NCBI GenBank assembly: GCA_022559985.1
Contig: JAFJTR010000069.1
Coordinates: 96,492 to 160,491, forward strand
Direction of reading: 5' to 3'
Source of the DNA: Parastagonospora avenae f. sp. tritici 18332-5
Lineage: Eukaryota; Ascomycota; Dothideomycetes; Pleosporales; Phaeosphaeriaceae
DNA: 64,000 nucleotides
The notes under the pieces: model-generated
Seen by the model: the letters and a program-made list of their open reading frames with translations, nothing else
What the model was told of the DNA's origin: nothing
The model's database searches: none
Made by a program: the position numbers and the translations under genes
Part shown: piece after piece, positions 1 through 11,868 of the stretch
Layout: each line of letters starts with the position of its first letter
Numbering within the stretch: the stretch's first letter is position 1

Positions 1-504
1 ATGGTCTCAAGAGGAAGTTCTTTCGAAAGGAATTCGATTGCATCGCTCAAGGAACGAGGTCATCGCGCATTTCACCGCGTAACCAAGCACCAGCGCCGCC
101 AGGTTCTTCCAGGATTTGCTGGTATCGCTACACAGGTTACTAAGGCATTAGACAGACCGGACTCGGGGTGCGGGAAACGAATGATTCATTCACCAGCTTA
201 TCTCGCTACGTCATCTTAGCCATGTCTAGACAGTCGTTGCCGTGGGCACCCACAAACAGCGCACAGCAATCGTCAATACACAGTGCAAACAGGCCGCCGA
301 TCGCGCAATTTCATTTCACTCATGTAGCCTAGAAGGTCATCGCCAGCACCCGAAGTTTGCTCCTCGTACAATGATAACCCATCTAGTCCCTTCCCACACG
401 ACCATCCACAATCGTCTATCTCGACAACCTCAACTTTTTTAACATTAAGTTCACGCAGAACTCCGCCTACTTCTAGCATCAACCGAGGAGCCCTCGCATC
501 AGCG
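1..504. other. Leading spacer, no gene recognised
   Basis: I see no coding frame with family resemblance here. The last 100 bases lead into the start codon of the gene at 505 and presumably hold its promoter and 5' leader. Confidence 0.4.
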
Positions 505-2154
505 ATGCCTTCATCCCGGCAACCTAGCCTTAGGCGCAAAATTTCGGTGATGTCTATCTTTGGCCGGTCTCGATCTCGATCTCCTCCAGCAGATTCGTCG
601 TCAAGCCCACATCCTATAACACCCGTCTCGACAAACTCCTCGATTCCTCGCTCAGATCGTCGGCATACTTCTGGTGGTCTTCGATCTCTATTCCACAAGC
701 AGCGCACTCGGGAGCCCGACTTTAACATCGTGTCGCCCTCATCTCTAGCTCTCTCGAAACCAGTCCATCATCGAATCTCACGTCTGACTAAAGCTTTCGC
801 GGACTCGATGAGTGCGAACCAGCTCTCAAACTTCCTGACGTGGATGCTGTATCACGAGCTTGTCGAACTGCCCAAAAACCCTGATGTGTGGTTCAACCTA
901 GCAGATGCGGTGCACATGCATGGCTGGATCGCACTGGGAGATTTTCTATCGGAATGCTCCACCTCAATGGACACGAGCTATGGGTTCGATCTTGTGGTTC
1001 TGGACTCAATCTGTGATCGACTTCAGCTCCAGCGGAGTACTGTTCATGGCTTCTTGATCCAGTTCGCAGACCCCGAGAAGATGGCGTTCTCACAGATCGC
1101 CACGCTCGTCAGCAATGCTACTGCAGAAGAGAAGAGTGAGATCGATGTTTTAGAGGCCGTGCAGTCCAAACTGCTGGAGTTTGCCAAACTGGCTTCACGC
1201 ATCAAGCCTACCCGGGGTTCTATCTACGATGGTTGGCACGCCATGGTCATGAGGCGCATCAATGATCTCTTACGCCTAGTTATCAAGCCGCGCATTGCAC
1301 ATCTATGTTCCGGCGCTCCGCTCATCACGGCCTCAACATCAGAGGGAGTACCACAGTTTGTGAAGGATGGTATCAAGCTGAACTATCTTTACGAGGTGAT
1401 GCAGCAGAAGCGTCCTGTGCCGCTGCACCGCTATGGCATTCATCACCCAGCACCAGACCCAGGGCTCGGCTTTGCAACGCCGCCATCATCACCACCTGAT
1501 GCACATCCCGCCCCAACTCCCGAAGCAGACGCGGAGCAATCGATCAATCACTCGTTCCAGCTCATGATCGACAACCGCGATCTTCGCGCTAAAGCGGTCA
1601 TGCTACAAGACGAAGTGAATACACTCCAAGCTTCGAACGACGAGATGGCACACAAATTGGCAGCCAAAGACAACACACCATCCCCTCCCTCCTCACAATC
1701 GCCCGCTCGCGACGAATCCTCACCAACAATACCCCCATTCGGCCCCCTGTACCTCGCACTCTCCTTCCCCCGAACCCGCCCACGCTCCTTCTCCCACGCC
1801 ACAGCCGAAAAGCTCGCATCCCAACTCGCCCCCAAGACGCCCACCCACACGCGCCACCGCTCCGAAGCCCTGGTCTGGAAATACCCCGGCGTCTTCGACG
1901 CGCTAGACACGCCGCCTACGCCTCCTCTTAGGCTCTCGGATCCGGCGACGGGCGAGTTGTTGCTACCTTCGCCGCTGCGTCGGACGGCGCATTCGGGTGG
2001 GCGTAGTAGGAGGAGTGGCATGGTGTTTAGCCAGGCGCAGATGGAGTTTGTGGGGGCTATGAGTGGTGGGGAAGAGGAGGGGGAGGATGGAGGGGATGGG
2101 TTAAGGGAGGGGAGGTTGACGCCTATGCCGGGACGATGGGATTTGGATGAGTAA
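505..2154 (+). CDS. Hypothetical protein, 549 aa, disordered tails
   Basis: A single uninterrupted frame of 549 residues. The first ~85 residues are Ser/Arg/Pro-rich and look disordered. Residues ~85-310 form the only globular-looking part: a helical segment with many Leu/Trp, including a WFNLADAVHMHGW-like stretch. A Pro/Ser-rich region follows, with a short possible coiled coil near residues 350-390 (LMIDNRDLRAKAVMLQDEV...). The tail is rich in Pro, Arg and acidic residues. I do not recognise the family and assign no function. The start at 505 is the first ATG of the frame; a second in-frame ATG 15 codons later (MSIFGRS) is possible. Codon use in the middle part looks genuinely coding and no intron is needed. 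Confidence 0.7.
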   Translation: MPSSRQPSLRRKISVMSIFGRSRSRSPPADSSSSPHPITPVSTNSSIPRSDRRHTSGGLRSLFHKQRTREPDFNIVSPSSLALSKPVHHRISRLTKAFADSMSANQLSNFLTWMLYHELVELPKNPDVWFNLADAVHMHGWIALGDFLSECSTSMDTSYGFDLVVLDSICDRLQLQRSTVHGFLIQFADPEKMAFSQIATLVSNATAEEKSEIDVLEAVQSKLLEFAKLASRIKPTRGSIYDGWHAMVMRRINDLLRLVIKPRIAHLCSGAPLITASTSEGVPQFVKDGIKLNYLYEVMQQKRPVPLHRYGIHHPAPDPGLGFATPPSSPPDAHPAPTPEADAEQSINHSFQLMIDNRDLRAKAVMLQDEVNTLQASNDEMAHKLAAKDNTPSPPSSQSPARDESSPTIPPFGPLYLALSFPRTRPRSFSHATAEKLASQLAPKTPTHTRHRSEALVWKYPGVFDALDTPPTPPLRLSDPATGELLLPSPLRRTAHSGGRSRRSGMVFSQAQMEFVGAMSGGEEEGEDGGDGLREGRLTPMPGRWDLDE

Positions 2155-2380
2155 GTTGTTTTGGTGGGGTGGAGATGGATTGGGATATGAGAATTGATTG
2201 GGAGATGGGTTGCATAGATGGATGGCAGATGACGTGCCATAGAGTTGCTCGAAGACATGTTGCTCAAGAAGACTGTCAAGATTAATTGAAACGTTAAACT
2301 GAAAAGTTTCCTTCATGGTAAGTATTTTCAATGAATTGGTGTTGCCCTGACAGGGATATTATTACGAGCACTTTGGAAAC

Positions 2381-4097
2381 CTAAGCCTCAGTCGGTCCAC
2401 CGCAAGGACCGTCTTCTGCTACGATATCCATCGCCTTTTCTGATCCTGAGAACATGATGTGCCACTTCTTGGAAACATCCCTGGGGCAAAGCTCTATCTC
2501 AATGTCCTCATCAGGAATGGGGAATCCCGACTGAGCAGGCGTGTTATCACATTTAGGCTCAAGCCACGTCCCCTTAACAGGTGTGACATCAAATCGAAGC
2601 ACCATGAGTGCCGCGAAAACCATGATCTCGTTGCTTGCAAAATGTCGACCCGGACAAAGTATATGCCCGCCACCAAAGGCACGGAACGCAACGCGATTTG
2701 GCTTCTTGCGGCCTATAGTAGGCCTGCGGGCGAAACGCATATAGTCGAACTCGCCAGCATCATCACCCCATGCTGCAGCGTCGCTGTGCTGCACAGTAGC
2801 TGGGATCATGAGCATGCTTCCTTTCTTCAGGAGATAGCGATCTTCCAAGCGCACGTCTTCAATAAGCACGCGTGGACCAGGATTGACAGCGCGGAAACGC
2901 ATCGTCTCTTGGAAAGTACTCATGAGGATCGGACAGGACGTTCGGATGGCGGCTAGATCAATGGAGTGGACGGCATTTCCCACATCGTCATGCTCTTCAT
3001 GAACAAGAGCTAAAATCTCGCGCCGTACATCGGTCAGAACTCGGTTGTCGGAGAAGATGTGGTACAGCATCCACAGAGCACAAGGCGTAGTATTGCCTAG
3101 CACGGCGAACGTGTTTCCAAGCTCGCCACGAGCAATGTCTTCGATGCTGAGGCCGAACTGGTCGTGATGATGCTCGAAGCGCATGCGCACAAGACCCGAC
3201 GCAGTTTTATGACCGCCGTTGCGCATGTATTCCAGCATGGCAGCAGCAACCGTCTCACGGGCCTGTCGAAGCTTTGGGAAAAGTACAGACGAGAATGGAA
3301 ATATTGAGAAAGTCAAGAAGCCAGCTTCGAAAGTCCTGTGACTGGAGTTAGATGCGAACGAACGGGAAAGACGAAATTGCACGCACCTCCAAGCTTCGGC
3401 AACAACAGGGTCGCGATACGGGTTTTGAGGGCCCCACACAGCTTCAGTCGTTGCTGTGACCATCATCTGGCGTGACCATTGAGACAATTCCAGCCTGACG
3501 ACTCCCTTTGCCTGAAGCTTGTCAACTTCCTCTGCGAGGACCTCGACGGACCGTTTGTTGATTGCATCAAGGTCCTTTCCGGGACTCATGGCGGGTAGGA
3601 TGTATTTTGGCCAGCCAACACTGAAGCCATGCTCGCTTGTCAGATCTTGATGCATGATTTTGACTGCCTCCTTGCTCATGCCAACAGTAATGCCGGCATT
3701 AGCCGCGATCGCGGCGAAGCTGACAATGCGCCACTGCTTTTGTAACAGAGGAATGAGGTGTGTTGAATTGACAATGTACATCCTGATGAAAGGCAGACGT
3801 AAGGTGTATATGGGTAGTCCATACTCGTTCCTAACACGGTATGAGCACGTGAAGGGAGAGCATCAATATCTAGACTTATGGTATATATTGATGCATAGTG
3901 CGTTTGGGTCGAATTTACCTTAATCGAATGTGGAACTTGGTCTTTTCCCTGACCATGCCTATCAAAGGGCGGATAAATGGAAGACTCGTCAAGAGTGCTG
4001 GCGGTTCACTCGTGTCCTGCGTGAGTCTAAGCAGAAGGCGAAGGAACAGGTAAGTGGACGCGATACCGCCTGTAACCAAGGCCACGATGGACACCAT
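2381..4097 (-). CDS. Cytochrome P450 monooxygenase, 525 aa
   Basis: Haem-thiolate monooxygenase, probably anchored in the ER membrane. Model: complement(2381..3335, 3387..3830, 3919..4097). The N-terminus is a hydrophobic anchor (about residues 1-25). The I-helix reads LGNTT, the K-helix ExxR motif is ETMR, and the haem-binding loop is FGGGHILCPG with the cysteine ligand at about residue 435. Length is normal for a fungal P450. The 88-nt first intron joins HIRLR to NEYG. The second intron is 51 nt, stop-free and in frame, so an automated annotation could miss it; it is supported by a CTAAC branch point. The layout of the I-helix and haem loop recalls the CYP7/CYP8 type of fungal P450, but the substrate cannot be told and no biosynthetic backbone gene lies nearby. 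Confidence 0.93.
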
Positions 4098-6298
4098 GGC
4101 TGGCAGTTGATGTTCCAAGCGGCAGTCGGGCAAAAAGGGGGTTGTGGAGGATAGAAAATGACCAGAACGTAGCAGGTTCGTTGTTTCCTTGTTGTTGTCG
4201 TCGTGGACGTGGGACGGGAGACCCGACAACATCTGGTCTAACGTTATCCATAAGTTAGTGCGCGACCACGCCGCACTTCACTTTTACCGCAACGGTGACA
4301 CGAATGAAGTGCCATGCACTAAGCCACAACTCTCCACGGGCACAACAGGCGTAAAACTCGCCCCGGTCAATCTGACGTTGGCTTTTTAGGTGCCCAGTGA
4401 TGACAATAAGATCGAGCTGGCGGACAAACTCCGTAAATCTCTGCTTCAGTAGCATTTTCGTGAGCTTACATATCCATTTGACGTTGATGCATGAGGCGGC
4501 GGACTTCTGTCGAACCCACAGCTGGAGAGTGTTAAAGTGTTTGACCTTTGTATAAAGCTTATCGTGCCTTTAAGACAGTACTAACAGTCCTCTAACTATC
4601 ACATCAGGTTGTGGCAATGAAGCATACAGTAGAACATAAGGTCGATACAAGCTAGAAATTACAGTTACTCCTCCATCGAAGATGTAACGAGAGAGAGAGA
4701 GAGAGAGAGAGTGTGTGTGTGTGTGTGTAGTTCAGACCCTGTCGGATCGTGAGTATCGGTAGGGACGTCGTCTGCTCAACACTGACCGCCCAGCTGACTC
4801 GATCCTTCTTCGATCCTACTTCGGCTCGACTTGTGTTACGCTCAGGTATACTTTCGTAGCACCCACGTTCATAGATTAATCAATACCAATATACCAGTCA
4901 CCAGAAGAACCTCGTTGTTGTTATTCACCCGTACGATCGTACAAGGCCTACCAACAGACCCTGTAGTTGGTTGATTGTGACAGTGCGCTGGAGGTCGACT
5001 TCGAATCAATCAGTCGTCCGAGTTTTGAAGGAACAGCCCTGAGAGCTCCGGTGAGTCTTAGCCTCGTCAGCGTACGAGTCAGACAATCCAATGTGTGTAT
5101 ATGAAATACCTATAGGTTAAGTCTATTTTGACTAAAACAGTAAATTTGGTAACCTTCCTGGTGATTCACTACGACTCGGTGATGTATATTTCTGTAAATA
5201 TAATGTTTATACAAAGTCCTTTCTTTCACATACGACCATAGGGCGTTGAATACAAGGCTTCCCGTCCGCTCAGCCATGTTTAAGCAGCGCACCGGCGGAT
5301 TAGTAGTCAGGCGGGTGACCACTGGCGAATCTCCGCTGTTGTATGTTTTTGCCGTTTTTTTGCCCACAAAGCAGTACACTTTGAGTCTCAGGCTCCTCGG
5401 TTATTTAGAGACTCTTCAGCTGTTCTCCTACGACGCGTACAGTTCGCTTAAGCTTTGTTAATTATAGCTAAGTTATTGTTAACGCAAACTAAAGACCAAT
5501 ACTACTATCTTTCAGTTTCTTGACTTGCTTTTGCTGTAACAGACATAAGCACGACATATACGCTACTTCTAGCTAGGGCACATGTTTCAATTTTTGAACA
5601 CGATGTATTCTTCCGCCGTGCAGCTGTGGGGCTAGGCCAATTCTCACTTTAGTTACCGCTTCAGAAAATCCGCATCGCAGTAGCGCGAAAGCATTAGTGT
5701 TCAAAAGCAACCCCATTGAGCAGACAGCAGAACCATGTTCGCAAAATGAATTGATGCCAGCGGTACTAATGGTTGAAGAACAAACATTGCGCCAAGCTCT
5801 GCGTAGACGAAATCTGGCGTCCTACAAATCCTTTGATCATGAATCACTACATAAGAGAGGGTCTTGATCTCAATCCTAGTTGGGTTTTGTACGAACGATA
5901 AGACATCTAGATCTTCGTATCTGACAGTCGTTGCCGACCTGACTGGCCGTGTGCAGCATCGCAGAATGTAACCGAATTGCGGAGGCGGACCTTGCCTGAC
6001 TAGGAAAGTACAGCCGATTCTCTCTCCCACGACACCTCACACGTATCGCGTTGCGCTATCATCCTGGCACCGCTATCTTGTCAGCGTCTGTGCTCCACGC
6101 CGTATCTTCAAGATGCGGAAACGTAAAGCATTGGTTGCGCCGTGGTGGGCCGAAGCTCGACAAGTATAAGAAGAAGCTTTCCCTCGAGACCCTCCTAACT
6201 TCTCACACGACGTTCTTCACAAGTGTAGGTGCTACTTGACAACGTATATCGTCTGTCACCGATTTTCACTCTTCTTTACATAGGCTTAAGTTGACAAT
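4098..6298. other. Gene-poor spacer of 2.2 kb
   Basis: No convincing gene. The stretch is AT-richer than its surroundings, with short frames broken by many stops, and contains the microsatellite at 4689-4728. It could be old transposon debris, but I see no terminal repeats or recognisable transposase. Confidence 0.5.
4689..4728. repeat. Compound microsatellite (GA)11(GT)9
   Basis: Eleven perfect GA units (4689-4710) pass directly into nine perfect GT units (4711-4728). A simple-sequence repeat in non-coding DNA and likely length-polymorphic between strains. Confidence 0.98.
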
Positions 6299-8424
6299 AT
6301 GGCCATCCATCCCTTCAAGAACTTAACCGTAGAGGAGACACGCATTGCCCGCGATGTCGCTCTTTCTTTACATGCTGATACCGTCGTCGACTTCCGAGAG
6401 ATCTTCCTCCAAGAGCCAGAGAAGGAGAAGATGAAGCAATACCTCGAGTTAGAGCATGCATCCCGACCTGGGCAATCTCCGACTTCAAAACAACCACCTC
6501 GGTTAGCAAAATGCATGTACGACGTCATCGGCTCCGACAAAATCCCGGCTTACCATGAGTCTGTTATCGACGTCGAGCTGAAACGGAGGGTCAAGCATAC
6601 AGTTGTCGGAAAGGAGCACCAGGCTAGCCTTACTCTTTGGGAGTTCCAGACGCTCGTTGAGGCGTGTAAGAAGAGCAAAGAGTTCCAAGATGCGATTGCC
6701 GAGTTCAAGCTTCCTTCAGGGTTCGAACTTGTCGTTGAGCCATGGTCAGTTGTACGATCAGTTGTAATCATAGATGATCACTAATTTCTGGCAGGCCATA
6801 TGGCGGTCTTGACATTGGCGCAGAAAACCGACGCTACTTTCAGGGACTGTGCTTTGCGCAAGATATGAACAACAAGAACGCTGATTCAAACTTTTACGCA
6901 TATCCCATTCCAATTATCCCGGTCATGGACGCACACAAGAAGGAAATCGTCCGCATTGATCGATTAGCAACGGGTGGTAAAGGCGACAGCATGACTGGAC
7001 AGACATGTTCAGAACGCGTGCTAGACCATTGCACACCAGCGGAGTACGTACCGGAGATGGTAAAAGGCGGAATTCGACAAGACGTCAAGCCCATCAATAT
7101 CACGCAGCCAGAAGGACCCTCATTCAGGGTCATCGACGAATCACTTGTCGAATGGCAAAAGTGGAGCTTCCGTGTTTCATTCAACCCACGAGAGGGAGCT
7201 GTTCTTCATGATGTCAACTACGATGGTCGGAGCATCATGTACCGTATGAGCATCAGCGAGATGACAGTGCCGTATGCGGACGCTCGTGCACCTTTCCACC
7301 GCAAACAAGCTTTCGATTTCGGTGATGGCGGTGCTGGAAACTGCGCAAACAATCTATCCCTCGGCTGTGACTGCTTAGGCGCCATCAAATACTTTGATGC
7401 CGTCATTGTGGGATCTGATGGAGAGCCCAAAGTACACCCCAATGTTGTCTGTCTACATGAACAAGACAACGGCATCGGCTGGAAGGTATGTACACCACTC
7501 GATCCAGTTATATTCATCAAACCTGACACCTTTTAGCACACAAACTGGCGCACTGGACGTGCGGTTGTCACGCGCATGCGAGAACTCGTGGTACAGTTCA
7601 TCATCACATTAGCCAACTACGAATATGTTTTTGCATACAAGCTGGACACAGCCGGTGGCATCACCCTTGAAACCCGCGCAACCGGCATTGTTTCCGTCGT
7701 CAACATCGACCCAGGCAAGACATCCGACTACGGCAACGTCGTCTCGAACGGCATACTCGCTCAAAACCACCAACACATTTTCGCCGCACGTTTTGATCCT
7801 GCAATCGACGGCCACAACAACACTGTCACATACGAAGAGTCACATTCAGTTCCTATGAACGCACAAACAAACCCCAACGGCAACTACTACGAAGTTCGTA
7901 AGACGGTCGTGGCCGAGTCCGCAGGTTTGGATGCCAACCCCGTCGACCACCGCGTTTTCAAAATCACCAATCCAACTAAGAAGAACAAGATCAGCGGCAA
8001 GCCAGTCTCATACAAATTCGAACCATTGCCGACTCAGAGAATACTCGCAGCACCAGGCAGCATACAGGCTAACCGCGCACTGTTCACGAACCACCATGTC
8101 TGGGTCACAAAGTACCACGATGACGAGCTGTACGCTGCGGGTAACTACACGATGCAAAGTCAGATAGAAAAGGGTGGCGTGCACGACATGGTGGCACGGA
8201 AAGAGAAGGTAGATAACGAGGACCTCGTCGTGTGGAACGTGTTTGGCTTGACGCACAATCCAAGGGTGGAGGACTGGCCGGTCATGCCAGTTGAGATTTA
8301 CCAGCTACAGTACAAGCCAAGTGACTTCTTCGAGAGGAACCCGGCGATTGATATGCCGGGTCAGAAGAATGAAGCGAGTGTGTTGATTGGGAAGGAAGGC
8401 GGGTGCTGTGAGGGAAAGTTGTAG
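6299..8424 (+). CDS. Copper amine oxidase (primary amine oxidase), 674 aa
   Basis: Oxidises primary amines to aldehyde, ammonia and hydrogen peroxide with copper and a self-made topaquinone cofactor. Model: join(6299..6744, 6795..7485, 7537..8424), with introns of 50 and 51 nt and the frame closing exactly. The cofactor motif NYEY places the topaquinone tyrosine at residue 407. The expected catalytic aspartate is D323 in AFDFGDGG. Copper ligands are H457 and H459 (NHQH) and H566 (NHHVWVT). The spacing and length (~670 aa) match yeast-type peroxisomal or cytosolic amine oxidases. No signal peptide is visible at the N-terminus (MAIHPFKNLT). The C-terminus ends CCEGKL, and I see no clear PTS1. 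Every key residue is present, so the enzyme should be active. Confidence 0.96.
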
Positions 8425-8525
8425 ATAGAAATCTTGACACGAGTTACGAATGAAATGTATGATTCTATCACAACCGGAAGCGTTCAGGATTGCATCATTG
8501 TGCTAAGAAACATGTGATCCCAATT

Positions 8526-9648
8526 TTACTGCTGAGCGGGAATGTAAGGATTCGTCTCGCCCGCAGCATGTGCGGCATGACCCTTGGTGGAACCCAATTT
8601 TCTTGCCTCGTCGTCCACAATCTCGGACAACGAATCAAACAGCTTCTTTTGTTTCGGCTTCCATCCAAACAACTTCTCAGCCCTCGTGGCCTTACAAAGC
8701 GAGTTCGTTCCCCAAAGAATAGCGCCCTCGGGATCTAGCTTTTCCGTCTCGTCCTTGTCAAGATGATCGATCTCCGGGCTGTTGATGAGTTTCTTATCGA
8801 ACATAAGATTGGCCAGCTTCTGGCCCAGCTCGCCCCAACTGAACTGTCCATTCTCGGCGAAGTAATAGCCCTTATCATTCCAAGTGGCTTTGCCTCCGTC
8901 AGGCGACAGAGCGGCAGTGACAAGAGCAAGGTAGATGTTGCTGAGATCCTGAACGTGGACTTCGGTCCACCTGTTCGCTCCTTCACCGACCACGAAGCCC
9001 TTGTGGCGCTGAAGAGCCGTACGAGTCATATTGTAGACTTGCACGCTGCGCTGGTTGTCCGGACCGCGACCAGGTCCCCAAATACAAGGTGGACATACGA
9101 TCGCCGTGTAGATGTTCGCAGATGCCTGACTGGCCGCTAGAACGACCTTGTCGAGATTACGGTGCACTGCCGAGTCCGGGAGCGACGTGGTTTCGCCAAT
9201 ACCATCCCAGTCATTATACACTTTCTCACGCTTAACACCGTAGGTGCCTTGCTCGACATCCCGGAAACACAGTAGTCCGGTGCCGGACGTGTGGATAAAG
9301 TACGTCTGTTTTTGGCTCTTGGCAAGACCGGCGACGATGGCTTCGGCGGAGGTCACGTGGTCGCAGTCCGCGCAGTGAAGCACAATGTCAGTGTCGGCCG
9401 TTTCTTTGGTGATCAAGTCGGTACTGTCCAGGTCGCCGTAAACGAGGCGGATTTTAGCATACTGGGATGCGACCTTGGCGCCTTTGTCGCTGTTCCGGAC
9501 GAGAGCGGTGATCTCAAGATCTGGGTAGGTGTTTGCTACTGCGTACAGCACATCGCCGCCGATGTAACCTGTGGCGCCAGTGCTGTTTATCGTCAGTGGG
9601 GATTTAGTAAGGACGAGCGGACGAAACATACACAAAAAGCTTCGGCAT
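8526..9648 (-). CDS. NAD(P)-binding epimerase/dehydratase-like protein, 357 aa
   Basis: Extended-SDR-type oxidoreductase. Model: complement(8526..9582, 9632..9648). The first exon is only 17 nt (MPKLFV). Removing the 49-nt intron joins it to TGATGYIGGDVL and restores the Rossmann TGxxGxxG loop right at the N-terminus. The rest carries the usual core, such as ALVRNSDKG, a GDL segment and an FVVGEGANRWTEVHV stretch typical of NAD-dependent epimerase relatives. The catalytic Tyr-x3-Lys is not obvious, so it may be a non-canonical member. The substrate is unknown. It lies tail-to-tail with the amine oxidase (101-bp gap), which has no clear functional meaning. Confidence 0.85.
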
Positions 9649-10198
9649 GTTCGCGTGTTGCTTGAGTGCTCGTCGACGATATGCCTAAGTCGATATGAGT
9701 ATAATAGTGAAGCTTAGAATGCTCAGTTTCTGGATTGTTGAATGTAGGCCTTAGAAGATCCGCCTTTTATGCTGCAAACGTCACTCCGCTTCCGCTGCCT
9801 ATTGAGCCAATCTGTGTAAAAGTTGCTTGATTACGAATCCTTGAATACACGTCAGCTCGTCTGACGCTGAAGGAAGTTGCTTGTTCCAGATCAGAGCATG
9901 CGTCGAAATATTGGTATGAAAAATCGAGGTAGTTGTTTCATTGCGGTCGCGGTCTCCTAGCTCGGTCTTTTGAGTTTACCGAGAGTGCGGGATGCAAGAC
10001 GTCATAACGAGCCAAACAACCAGACCACTTGCAATCGTCAACTTTACTGTTTTTTTCAGACTAACAAATTCATTCACGCGAACTGTGAGACTAAGGGTAT
10101 GCGAGACGGTGGTCAGCAGCCCTATTATACTCCAGGTCGCATCAACGGATCAATTCATTGAATTACCACCGAAGTGAATCAGCAGCTCTGAGATACAT
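9649..10198. other. Spacer upstream of solo LTR
   Basis: Contains the promoter side of the epimerase-like gene and then unremarkable DNA up to the LTR target duplication. No gene recognised. Confidence 0.5.
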
Positions 10199-10378
10199 TG
10201 TCGCAGTGAGTGCAAGCAGTGCGCAAGGAATTAAGGATTGAACTGAGGTCTTATTGTATGTAGCTATGAACAGTATATGTAGTAAATCAGAGGTGGCGGG
10301 CACTGCGTAGTACAGCAGTGGAGACATGAAACTGTGCTACGTAGTACAAGGAAAAGGAAATACTGTAGAACCGCGACA
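10199..10378. mobile_element. Solo LTR (copy 1), 180 bp
   Basis: A 180-bp unit that starts TGTCGC and ends GCGACA, a short terminal inverted repeat of the TG...CA type used by LTR retrotransposons. It is flanked by a perfect 5-bp duplication TACAT (10194-10198 and 10379-10383). A copy of the same 180-bp length lies at 56046-56225 and differs at about five positions. The 5-bp duplication and TG/CA ends favour a solo LTR left by recombination between two LTRs. A MITE is the alternative. No internal retroelement genes are present and its orientation cannot be fixed. Confidence 0.85.
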
Positions 10379-10383
10379 TACAT

Positions 10384-11004
10384 ATATCCTTCAGTACCTA
10401 CAGAGTCGACGTAACTGACTTTGTTGCTGGTCGTAGCTTCCACATAGAGTTTATAGGGACTTCCGCATTGGATTCGGAAGAGCGGGCGAAGCCTCGGCAC
10501 GCGCTCATATCACAGTCAGGCTGAGTATCTCTACCCGTCGACCACAAACTTCACTTCGCGCATCTCGTACATACTCTCCTTTATTTCGCGCCTTCTACCT
10601 TGCTATGCAGGATCATGCCTCAAATCCACAGTGGTGTTGCTCAGGACCATGAGCGCTCGATGATGTGGGGCCCTCCGTCAACCCTCGTTGTTCGGGTAAG
10701 CAATACAGCCCCAATAGTGATGGAGTCTATCCGAGCTTGTCGAGACAATCTCGTAAAGCGCTCCCGAACAGGACTATGCATCTCATCATGAATAGCAACG
10801 TCTAACCGTAAATGGCGTGGTATGTTGATCCATTCAGAGGCCACGGGAGGCCTCATGGGGCACCCCATTGTCAGCCGTAACACGCGCTACAATATTCAAG
10901 TATGAAGACATGCCGTCTAAAGCGGTATTCGTTTTATGCAACCACCATAGCTTTGTTCTACAAAGCCCAGCTTCATCAGCGTATTTGGACTTGCTTTGCG
11001 CACG
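10384..11004. other. Spacer between solo LTR and DUF6536 relic
   Basis: I see no supported gene; only short, composition-poor frames. Some of it may be promoter for the next gene. Confidence 0.4.
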
Positions 11005-11538
11005 ATGACGCGCTCACTTCGATCCTTTTTCAATACTCGCACTGAGTATCATCAAGCGCCGCATACCAAGAAAACAGAACTACATAGGTTGAACGCCCCC
11101 AATAACCAAGAGGCGTGCATTATCGAGTCGGACATGGCCAGCAGATCGGACACCAAAGAGGCGTCGCCAGTTCAACAGGACTTGAGAGCAACAATCAAGC
11201 GCTACAAATATTGTCTTTCTGGGTGGAGATTTGGTGTGCTCAACTTTGCAATATGGGCTTTTATTGTCTTTGTTATCAACCTGATCGTCACTGCGTGGGG
11301 CGTTGCCACTCGCGAGGAGAACGACGGAGTACTAAGCCAGGGGAACTGTGGACGTATCAAGAAACTCAAAGCAAGTCCCACCAGCGAATTCCGACTGTGC
11401 GAAGAAGCATTCGGCTCATGTCCCTTCTGCCTGACAGATTACCGCATCGACATATTGTGGCAGGGCGCGAAGAAGGGACATGTCATCAAGCTGTTCGTTT
11501 ATCGCCAACTGGGCGATTATCGCTCGCCGTTTGAGTAG
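11005..11538 (+). pseudogene. Truncated DUF6536-like membrane protein
   Basis: A 177-residue frame whose middle part resembles the N-terminus of the fungal DUF6536 family: a GWRFG lead-in, then one hydrophobic segment (NFAIWAFIVFVINLIVTAWG), then a G-x-C element (SQGNCGRIKKL). In intact members this is followed by hundreds of residues with several more membrane spans and a conserved SNYxMQ segment. Here the resemblance stops after KKL and the frame ends about 65 residues later with no more membrane spans. I read it as a 5' fragment of a once longer gene, although a short expressed single-pass protein cannot be excluded. The start at 11005 is the first ATG; MASRSD at 11134 is an alternative. 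The family assignment is from memory of the pattern. Confidence 0.5.
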
Positions 11539-11868
11539 TGGAGTTGGCAGAATAGACTGGAAGTGGGGATAGATGAGAAGCTTCGAACAGAAGTTTCGGC
11601 GGACTACGGATCTGGATATGTTAGAGGCCAGTGGAATATTGCTGACGGTGTCACGAGTCATTTTTGTGGCGGGTGGATGGAAGTTACTGGAATGAGTGCT
11701 GGCATGCCCGGGGCCATGTCTGTTCAGGATCAAACTTAGGGTAAACACGTTGCATCGTTCAAGGAAAACTGGACAAAGGGCCTAGTCTCCTCTGTGACAC
11801 TTATATATTCAAGTTCTACCTCTCGCCCAAAGCGTGAAGAAGAATACTGCGCCTATATTGAACCATCT

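Noticed and set aside
1548..2279. 243-codon minus-strand frame opposite the first gene
   Set aside because: It is the antisense shadow of a Pro/Ser-rich coding region and has no family resemblance.
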